Origin: an uncultured Bacilli bacterium
Lineage (GTDB): Bacteria > Bacillota_I > Bacilli_A > RF39 > UBA660
Assembly: GCA_934119965.1 (NCBI GenBank)
Contig: CAKOTA010000040.1
Span: 1-5,266 of the forward strand
Reading direction: 5' to 3'
Length of the DNA: 5,266 bases
The notes beneath the pieces were generated by a model. That model did no database searches and was not told the origin of the DNA. It saw only the letters and a list, made by a program, of their open reading frames with translations. Below, one piece after another: positions 1 through 5,266 of this stretch (position 1 is the first letter of the stretch; the number at the start of each line of letters is the position of its first letter). Both the position numbers and the translations under genes were made by a program.

Positions 1-23
1 TGGATAATACTTAATTATCTATA
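1..23 (+). repeat. left terminal inverted repeat
   Basis: These 23 bases are the exact reverse complement of 5244-5266. Base 24 mismatches, bases 25-26 match again, then similarity ends. The repeat may continue to the left of the window. Within it, GATAAT (3-8) and ATTATC (14-19) are inverted half-sites around an asymmetric 5-base centre, ACTTA (9-13). GATAAT also resembles a sigma-A -10 box, in which case its -35 box would lie outside the window. The repeat ends just upstream of the Shine-Dalgarno of the ATP-grasp gene. I read it as a recombination site that also forms the start of the 5' leader. Confidence 0.9.
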
Positions 24-27
24 AAAT

Positions 28-36
28 AAGGAGGAT
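28..36 (+). promoter_or_regulatory. Shine-Dalgarno for the TTG start at 43
   Basis: AAGGAGGAT is a near-perfect anti-16S match. Its AGGAGG core (29-34) is 8 bases from the TTG at 43. It fixes the start at TTG, because no ATG or GTG sits at a suitable distance. A strong ribosome binding site with a weaker initiation codon is common in Bacillota. Confidence 0.85.
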
Positions 37-42
37 AAAAAT

Positions 43-1080
43 TTGCGCTTATTAATACTAGCCACTACTAAATTTGCACCAACATATAATTCAAAATTAG
101 TGTCACAAGTAAAGTATTTTAACAGTTTTGCTAATAGAAAAGCTGATATACTAGTGGATGCTTCATTGTTAGAAATTGAAAACATTTTAAATAAGTCAAC
201 ATATGATTTAATTTATCCAACTACTGTATTTGAATATAATAATGAGGGGACATCTATAACTTCTTTTAATTCATATCTTTATAAATTATTAGACTATTAT
301 AAACAAGAATATATTGGTAGTTCGCTTTTTTCACACCTACTTTTGAATGATAAGGCTCTTACAAATTTTAAATCTGGTGTGGGGCTTCCTAATAAAGTTA
401 TTACTCGACATGCATGGCAGAATAACAAAGAAATGATACTGGAACAATTAGAGTCTTTTCAATTACCAGCGATTATCAAACCAAATACTCTTGCAGCATC
501 ATTAGGTATTGATGAATCTTCTATTGTTAGAGATAGAAAAGATTTTGCACAGATAATAGACAATTGCTTAAAAAAATTTGATTGTTTGTCTGAAGTATTG
601 GTAGAATATTATTTAGAAAATTGTATAGAATACACTGTTTCTGTAACTGGAAATTCTGGTAGATATTTATTTAATGTCTCCAAACTGCTTCCAAAAACTA
701 AGATACATCCTATACATTCGTTTCAAAGTAAGAATATGCTTGCTGAACAAAGAGAATTTACTTATACAATAGAAGAAAATAACATTATTCAGTATAAATT
801 ACAAAGACTATCAGAAAAAATGTTTGAAAAAATGAATTTACGTGATATAGCAAGATTTGATTATTTACAGACATCAAATGGAGATTTTTATCTGATTGAC
901 GCTAATTCACTTCCATCATTATCAAATAACTATATATTTGAGTATACTCGTACTGGAAAAATACGATTAGAACAACTGCTAATGTTAATATCTCTAGTTG
1001 CAGAAAAAAGAATAGGTATGAATATCCCATTTGAATTATTTAATGAGTATCCTGTAGAAGTCGTCAGAGCCCTTTTTTAA
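43..1080 (+). CDS. ATP-grasp ligase, D-Ala-D-Ala ligase-like, divergent substrate site
   Basis: This 345-residue protein is probably a cytoplasmic ATP-dependent carboxylate-amine (peptide-type) ligase; no signal peptide or membrane segment is visible. Seen: an N-terminal pre-ATP-grasp region (about 1-95) ends in YIGSS (90-94), like the YxGS of Ddl enzymes. It is followed by DK (103-104), IIKP (144-147), a VLVEYYLENCIEYTV strand (E188, E196) and R271/D273...D286-A-N288. The 13-residue D-to-D and 15-residue D-to-N spacings equal those of the Mg-binding residues D257, E270 and N272 of E. coli DdlB. Length fits the Ddl family. Odd: the Ddl N-terminal GGxSxE motif is absent, the EGSS loop reads TLAAS (149-153), and the terminal NTSPGMT motif reads NSLPSLS (288-294). 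A true D-Ala-D-Ala ligase is therefore unlikely, and the substrate is unknown. It is the only gene reading from the left repeat. Cell-wall, peptide or small-molecule modification are all possible. Confidence 0.85.
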   Translation: MRLLILATTKFAPTYNSKLVSQVKYFNSFANRKADILVDASLLEIENILNKSTYDLIYPTTVFEYNNEGTSITSFNSYLYKLLDYYKQEYIGSSLFSHLLLNDKALTNFKSGVGLPNKVITRHAWQNNKEMILEQLESFQLPAIIKPNTLAASLGIDESSIVRDRKDFAQIIDNCLKKFDCLSEVLVEYYLENCIEYTVSVTGNSGRYLFNVSKLLPKTKIHPIHSFQSKNMLAEQREFTYTIEENNIIQYKLQRLSEKMFEKMNLRDIARFDYLQTSNGDFYLIDANSLPSLSNNYIFEYTRTGKIRLEQLLMLISLVAEKRIGMNIPFELFNEYPVEVVRALF

Positions 1081-1093
1081 AAAAGGACTCTGA
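1064..1093. terminator. shared convergent-gene hairpin, probable bidirectional terminator
   Basis: Arms 1064-1078 and 1079-1093 form a 15-bp palindrome with one mismatch (1070 with 1087). That mismatch is C-A in the plus transcript but G-U in the minus transcript, so the fold is slightly better for the SIR2-STAND mRNA. The inner part is six T followed by six A, so in practice a GC-containing stem closes over an A/U interior. The left arm contains the end of the ATP-grasp gene, including the first base of its stop codon. The SIR2-STAND stop lies three bases beyond the right arm. No long U-tract follows the full stem, so terminator strength is uncertain. Its place between convergent stops supports the role. 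Confidence 0.6.
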
Positions 1094-1095
1094 TC

Positions 1096-4000
1096 TTAAA
1101 TTAATTCAATAAGAATCTTCCTTTGGTCTAGCGATTCTTTAAAATAAACATGGTCTTCTTTTCCAAGTGTTTTATAATATTTTATTGCAAAATCGGTATA
1201 ATTTAAAGCCTCATTCAGCAACGATTTATCTTCAACAAAATATTTAAGAACGATGTCAGTAAACTTTCTACAGCAATCACATGCTCTATATGGAATATTG
1301 TATTTAATAGATAATTGATATCCTTGTCTAAGAGAAATTAAACTCTCAGCATATTTCATTTCTAAAAGTTCTACTCTAGCCTGCATTCTAAAAAATTGAA
1401 TTTGTCGTAATGGTGCTGGATATTTTTTTAAATTTTCCTCCATTTCATTCAAATATTGTCGGGCTTCTTTAGTTCGTTCTATATCATAATGTCGTGCAAG
1501 TGCACATAATTCAATTAACTCTGCCAAAATCTCTAATTTTAATAATACATCATCTGTCGAACAGGCATACTTATACACGTTAAAAAATAACTGTTGGGCA
1601 ATTTCGAAATCATTAAAGTCATTTTTAGTTAACTTATGATTTACACTTTTAACTTGTTGCTTATTTTTGTATATAATTCCCATATTCAACTGTAAACGTG
1701 TATCCCAATATATAGGAAAATGTCTATATAATTTTTTTATACTTTTATATAAACCTAACGCATCATCAAATTTAGTTAGTTCCCTGTAAATAGCGCCCAG
1801 TTCAAGAGCTGTTTTGCAGATCTTATCTGGAAAAGAAAATTTAATTTGATTTTGAAGAACTTTTTGTAAAGTGCTAACTGCCTCAACAAGTTTTCCTTCA
1901 TATCTTAATAGTATAGCATATAAAAAGTTTATATCATCACATAAACTTATATTGGAATCAGATGATGGAAGTAACTTTTTCGCATTTATGCAATATATTT
2001 GTGCATCTTTTAAAACATCATTTTCAAATTTATAGGAAAAAGTATACCAATATTTGGCATTAATAAATTCAAAAAAGGACTGGTCCTTCTGTGAATTTAT
2101 TATATATGTTGGTTGTATAACTAACGGCCGAAGTTCGTTTAAAATTACGTTAGAAAAGAAATTATGTTTAGATATTCTAGTATTAAGAATATCTAAAATA
2201 AGTTGCAAAATATACTTATGACAGTTCAAACCTATATTATAATCAATTTTTTGAAATAAAATACTCCAATGATTTTCTATTGAATTATTTTCATTTAGTA
2301 ATAATGCATTCTCGATAATACAATTATTTAACAAACTATGGTTTTTAGATATGAATTTTATTAATGTTTCAAAATAATATTCTTGATTTAGTTCTTTTTG
2401 AAATAGTAAATAATCTTTTAAAGCTAATGACAATATATGCATATTGATTTGCTTTTCCAATATATTACAACAGAAATCTTCTGGATATTCTATCTTCATT
2501 AAATATTGGGTTAAAAAAATCTGTTCGTATACATCATGCGAAAAATTTATTTCTTTGGTTACCCTTTTATATGTTAAAATTCCTGCCTCAGCAAATAAAT
2601 TCACATCTTTTATAATTATCTTTTCCTCTAAATTTAACCGTTTAGCAATATTTTTTATATATACGTTCTCGTCAATATACTGATATTTTGACAAAATTAT
2701 TTCATTAATTACTACTACCAATTCGTTTTGGTTTGTATTATTCTCCGATATTTTCTGTAATAATATTTTGTACCACCTAGATATCAATTCTCCAAAATTA
2801 TTTTCATTAAAATTGGAAAACGAAGTAAATGCATCTGCAAAAAGCTTAATATAAATAGGCATTTGTAAAATTCCAGAAAACTCATCATATAATGTAGTAA
2901 TCACTTCCTGACTTTGATTTGTAGAACCCATTAAAAATTTAACTGCCTGGTCTTTTGAAAAAGGGCTAATTTCATAGGTAAGCGAAATTTCTCTATTAGG
3001 TAATATTGTGGGGAAAAAAACGCCTTCTCTAAGTTCCACAGCATGATTATCATTTAATTGCATATAGACATCTTTTCTAAGTGATAGTATCATTTTTATA
3101 TTATTATATTTATGTGTTGATAGCTTTTCAACAAAACATACTAGCTGATTATATATATTTTGCAAAAAATCAAAAGTATTTGGAATTTCATTAATTGCAT
3201 CATAAACTAAAAGCAAAGTTTTCTTTCGGCAACAAAAAAGTTCATTTATCTCCTGTAATTTTAAAGGATTACTCAGCCAGTCAGAAAAAGACTGAAGTCC
3301 ATTTTTCGTCAACTGGTTTTTACCGGAGAATGGAAGAATTAAATATTCATCTGATGCTTGTAGGTTTTTTATCCAATGAGCGAGAGCTGTCGTTTTTCCA
3401 CTTCCACTTACGCCTGTAATTATTAAACCTGAGTTATCGGATACTATAAATCTTTTTAAAATTTCAACTGTGTCAGGTAATATAAAATTATTAAATTGAA
3501 CTGCTGATAAAAACTCTTCTGTTAATGTATTAGCTCTGTTATAAAACTCGTCATATAAACTAGTAAGACGATTATTTTCTAAGTCTACTTCATAATAAAT
3601 ATATATATCAGGTTTTATATAATATGTTCGGGATTTACCTACTAGTTCACGTGTTTGAGCCTTCATTATATTACGAAAATATCCCTCTAACACATTATCA
3701 TCCTGGGGAGTCATATTCTCAAAAAAAAGCTTGGTTGAGGTAGAACTATACTTGATTTCTTTACAATAATTTTCCAAAATTAATTTTATTCTATGCGATG
3801 TTGAAATTATATCTTTTTTCTCACAAGTTGTTTTTTGAAAAAGTAATATTTGCTGAATCAAGATAAATAATGATTGCATTTTAGAAAACATGCCTTTTTT
3901 TAAAACATAATAAAAAAGTTTAGTTGAATCGACAGTTATAGATATTTCAAAAAACTTTTCTTTTTCAATAATTTCTTTTTCAGCCAAAAGCTCTTTTAAT

Positions 4001-5214
4001 ATACTCCAGAAATTATCGTCAGGTTGAGGAATGTTTTGCAAATATCTATATTTTTCTTTAATAATATCTATATATTGATCAACGCAAATAGGATATCCTT
4101 GTATTTGCGAAAAAATTGTTAATGCAGTAGCAAGTAATAGTGCTTCTATTTCATTTGTAATATCATTTTGAAAATCAAGTTTATCCTGTAAAACCGTAAT
4201 TAATATTGATAACAAAGTTGTAGAATCCACACAAAAATAAGGTTCCTTGACTGTCCATATATACTCTTTTAAAATTTCATCTTCTATTTTGAGTAAATTA
4301 GAAAAGACTATCAATGCACGTTCACTTGTGGAAATTATATTATATAAAGAACTTTTCTTCCATAATTTTAGACTTTTAATCTCTTGTTTAGGTACTTCTT
4401 GTAATTTACTTTCTATGAATGGAAATAAAACATTAAAATCTCCTTTTTCTCCATTAATAAAATTATACTCTGAATTTCGTGTCTTCATCCAGGTATCAAT
4501 ACTGCCATTTGAATACTGATCATATAAATCAGGCTTTTCAGGACTTACCCAAAATGCACAATGTGCTTTTGATGTATTTAAAGCGTTCATAATACCAATA
4601 TCCTGACCTCTATAACCTACAACTATTACAATTCCTTTTGTTAAAGAATGAATGACCGCTTCAATTTCAGGAGATAATCGTCGTAATTCATCTGGGGCAA
4701 AACGAAGATTTCCATGTTGAAAATCACCATGAGCTTTAACAAAATTAATGGAAAAATTATCATCAGAAAAAGATTCTTTTTTTAAACCATCAATAAATGT
4801 TCTATGAGGAATGTCCTTTAAAATCTCATCAATCAAAGGATCAAAATTTGTAGTAATTATATTCTTTATATAGCCTGTTTTAATTAGGTTTCGAATTGCC
4901 AAATATCCCTTAGAAGGCTCTAGATTCTTAAAATAAGGTGCTAATAAATCTATTCTATCCTGTTCACCTTGACCCGTCCAAACATTATTTACAAATAAAG
5001 AATATAATTCTGTCCATGTATCGGGAAGATCCTGATCTTCTTTTAAATGCTTTTTAACTATGTCTTTTACAATTCCTTCTGTTGAAATATCATCAGATGA
5101 ACTTCTTAAAGAACATCCAGCACCAATAATTACGGTAACTCCTTCTGTTTCAGAATTATAATAACTTTTTAGCTGTTGAATTAATTTTCTTAATATAGTA
5201 TCTGAATTATACAT
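1096..5214 (-). CDS. SIR2-STAND-TPR protein, Avs/DSR-like anti-phage NADase sensor
   Basis: This 1372-residue protein is probably a cytoplasmic immune sensor that oligomerises on detecting a phage protein and depletes NAD+. Seen: the SIR2 domain (about 20-270) has GAGCS (31-35), TTNFD (121-125), AHGD with H162 (161-164) and GYRGQD (200-205), so the expected NADase Asn and His are present. A helical linker of unknown role spans about 280-590. The STAND/NACHT ATPase follows, with Walker A GVSGSGKTT (601-609), Walker B LLLVYDAINE (667-676), sensor-like LSLR (710-713), SPFSKDQAVKFL (750-761), QMP (784-786) and a winged-helix FSHDVYEQIFLTQYL signature (891-905). From about 1050 to the end are degenerate TPR-like helical pairs, the probable ligand sensor. 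Known: this order matches SIR2-armed Avs proteins (Avs5-type) and resembles defence-associated sirtuins. ATG is chosen because GGAGG lies 4 bases upstream. The frame is intact. NAD+ cleavage and the phage trigger are inferred, and a DSR-like rather than Avs label is possible. Confidence 0.88.
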   Translation of the reverse strand: MYNSDTILRKLIQQLKSYYNSETEGVTVIIGAGCSLRSSSDDISTEGIVKDIVKKHLKEDQDLPDTWTELYSLFVNNVWTGQGEQDRIDLLAPYFKNLEPSKGYLAIRNLIKTGYIKNIITTNFDPLIDEILKDIPHRTFIDGLKKESFSDDNFSINFVKAHGDFQHGNLRFAPDELRRLSPEIEAVIHSLTKGIVIVVGYRGQDIGIMNALNTSKAHCAFWVSPEKPDLYDQYSNGSIDTWMKTRNSEYNFINGEKGDFNVLFPFIESKLQEVPKQEIKSLKLWKKSSLYNIISTSERALIVFSNLLKIEDEILKEYIWTVKEPYFCVDSTTLLSILITVLQDKLDFQNDITNEIEALLLATALTIFSQIQGYPICVDQYIDIIKEKYRYLQNIPQPDDNFWSILKELLAEKEIIEKEKFFEISITVDSTKLFYYVLKKGMFSKMQSLFILIQQILLFQKTTCEKKDIISTSHRIKLILENYCKEIKYSSTSTKLFFENMTPQDDNVLEGYFRNIMKAQTRELVGKSRTYYIKPDIYIYYEVDLENNRLTSLYDEFYNRANTLTEEFLSAVQFNNFILPDTVEILKRFIVSDNSGLIITGVSGSGKTTALAHWIKNLQASDEYLILPFSGKNQLTKNGLQSFSDWLSNPLKLQEINELFCCRKKTLLLVYDAINEIPNTFDFLQNIYNQLVCFVEKLSTHKYNNIKMILSLRKDVYMQLNDNHAVELREGVFFPTILPNREISLTYEISPFSKDQAVKFLMGSTNQSQEVITTLYDEFSGILQMPIYIKLFADAFTSFSNFNENNFGELISRWYKILLQKISENNTNQNELVVVINEIILSKYQYIDENVYIKNIAKRLNLEEKIIIKDVNLFAEAGILTYKRVTKEINFSHDVYEQIFLTQYLMKIEYPEDFCCNILEKQINMHILSLALKDYLLFQKELNQEYYFETLIKFISKNHSLLNNCIIENALLLNENNSIENHWSILFQKIDYNIGLNCHKYILQLILDILNTRISKHNFFSNVILNELRPLVIQPTYIINSQKDQSFFEFINAKYWYTFSYKFENDVLKDAQIYCINAKKLLPSSDSNISLCDDINFLYAILLRYEGKLVEAVSTLQKVLQNQIKFSFPDKICKTALELGAIYRELTKFDDALGLYKSIKKLYRHFPIYWDTRLQLNMGIIYKNKQQVKSVNHKLTKNDFNDFEIAQQLFFNVYKYACSTDDVLLKLEILAELIELCALARHYDIERTKEARQYLNEMEENLKKYPAPLRQIQFFRMQARVELLEMKYAESLISLRQGYQLSIKYNIPYRACDCCRKFTDIVLKYFVEDKSLLNEALNYTDFAIKYYKTLGKEDHVYFKESLDQRKILIELI
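2167..2197. repeat. 12-bp perfect inverted repeat inside the SIR2-STAND gene
   Basis: TTTAGATATTCT (2167-2178) and AGAATATCTAAA (2186-2197) are perfect reverse complements around a 7-base loop. On the minus strand it encodes residues around 1006-1016 (DILNTRISK region), between the ATPase and the TPR-like part. It is A/T-rich, so a chance origin is plausible. It could equally be an mRNA hairpin or a protein-binding dyad. It shares no sequence with the terminal repeats beyond base composition. Confidence 0.4.
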
Positions 5215-5218
5215 TTTG

Positions 5219-5224
5219 CCTCCA
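5219..5224 (-). promoter_or_regulatory. Shine-Dalgarno for the SIR2-STAND gene
   Basis: On the minus strand this reads TGGAGG, with the GGAGG core 4 bases before the ATG at 5214-5212. The spacing is shorter than the usual 6 to 9 bases, so translation may be less efficient than for the ATP-grasp gene. It still clearly selects this ATG. Confidence 0.75.
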
Positions 5225-5243
5225 TTACGTAAAAATTTCTTTC

Positions 5244-5266
5244 TATAGATAATTAAGTATTATCCA
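5244..5266 (-). repeat. right terminal inverted repeat
   Basis: This is the exact inverted copy of bases 1-23, with the same dyad half-sites and asymmetric centre. Read on the minus strand, it lies upstream of the SIR2-STAND gene just as the left copy lies upstream of the ATP-grasp gene. The 20 bases between it and the ribosome binding site contain no recognisable promoter, so transcription of that gene should begin in or beyond the repeat. Confidence 0.9.

Larger units (their letters stand above)
1..5266. other. candidate invertible two-gene cassette bounded by inverted repeats
   Basis: Seen: perfect 23-bp inverted repeats form both extreme ends, and the two enclosed genes converge, each starting 19 to 29 bases inside a repeat. 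Both have good ribosome binding sites, but neither has room for a full promoter between repeat and gene. Known: site-specific DNA inversion between short inverted repeats is a common phase-variation mechanism in gut Bacillota and Bacteroidota, and the recombinase is often encoded next to the invertible segment. Inferred: flipping would place either the ATP-grasp ligase or the SIR2-STAND protein behind a fixed outside promoter, making their expression mutually exclusive. No recombinase or transposase lies within the segment. The alternative is a non-autonomous transposon-like cassette mobilised in trans, which should be flanked by a short target duplication. The flanks are not visible, so the two cannot be separated here. 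Confidence 0.55.

Noticed and set aside
3..19. Fur/PerR-type box (GATAAT...ATTATC)
   Set aside because: The half-sites resemble a Fur/PerR box, but the spacer is 5 bases, not the single base of the 7-1-7 Bacillus form nor the 7 bases between the same half-sites in the 19-bp Fur consensus. The copy at the other end of the cassette fits a recombination repeat better.
43..1080. Vancomycin-resistance ligase (VanA/VanB/VanC type) or housekeeping Ddl
   Set aside because: The substrate motifs shared by those enzymes (GGxSxE, EGSS, NTSPGMT-type) are not kept, and no van-type or cell-wall neighbour genes are in the window.
3721..3728. Run of eight A (T8 on the coding strand) as a slipped-strand phase-variation tract
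   Set aside because: Several 7-base A or T runs occur in the same gene, as expected from base composition. The frame is intact and the run is short for strand slippage to be a strong claim.
2444..4519. Plus-strand open frames at 2444-2683, 3195-3419 and 4247-4519
   Set aside because: All lie opposite the intact SIR2-STAND gene, have no convincing ribosome binding site or recognisable domain, and are best explained as chance antisense frames.
5025..5040. 7-bp inverted repeat GAAGATC-CT-GATCTTC near the 5' end of the SIR2-STAND gene
   Set aside because: It is short, lies in well-ordered coding sequence (KEDQDLPD region), and is not positioned like an operator or terminator.
1..5266. Complete autonomous insertion sequence or CRISPR array
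   Set aside because: No transposase, DDE or recombinase protein is encoded between the terminal repeats, and no regularly spaced direct repeats are present.

Overview
The window is AT-rich throughout. Both genes have strong Shine-Dalgarno sequences and one starts with TTG, which points to a low-GC Gram-positive bacterium (Bacillota, Clostridia- or Bacilli-like). That assignment rests on composition and translation signals only; no taxonomic marker gene is present.

The layout is compact and symmetrical. A 23-bp repeat at 1-23 recurs perfectly, in inverted orientation, at 5244-5266, so the window begins and ends exactly on a pair of inverted repeats. Between them lie two convergent genes, each reading inward from its own copy of the repeat. 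On the + strand, 43-1080 encodes a 345-residue ATP-grasp ligase of the D-alanine-D-alanine ligase superfamily. Its metal-binding residues are intact but its substrate-contacting motifs have diverged. On the - strand, 5214-1096 encodes a 1372-residue protein with an N-terminal SIR2 domain, a central STAND/NACHT ATPase and a C-terminal TPR-like array. This is the architecture of SIR2-armed anti-phage STAND sensors (Avs/DSR-like). The stop codons are 15 bases apart, and a 15-bp palindrome there can fold in transcripts from either side and probably acts as a shared terminator.

Only 19 bases (left) and 29 bases (right) separate the inner edge of each repeat from the start codon, and most of that is the ribosome binding site. 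Neither gene has a complete promoter inside the segment. I infer that the whole segment is an invertible DNA cassette: a promoter outside one repeat would drive either the ATP-grasp gene or the SIR2-STAND gene, depending on orientation. Each repeat has internal dyad symmetry (GATAAT-ACTTA-ATTATC) with an asymmetric 5-bp centre, a layout compatible with a site-specific recombinase site. No recombinase or transposase is encoded in the window, and the flanks are not visible, so a transposase-less mobile cassette with terminal inverted repeats remains the main alternative. If inversion is correct, this would be a phase-variable either/or switch between an NAD-targeting immune sensor and a peptide-type ligase, which I do not recognise as a described system.
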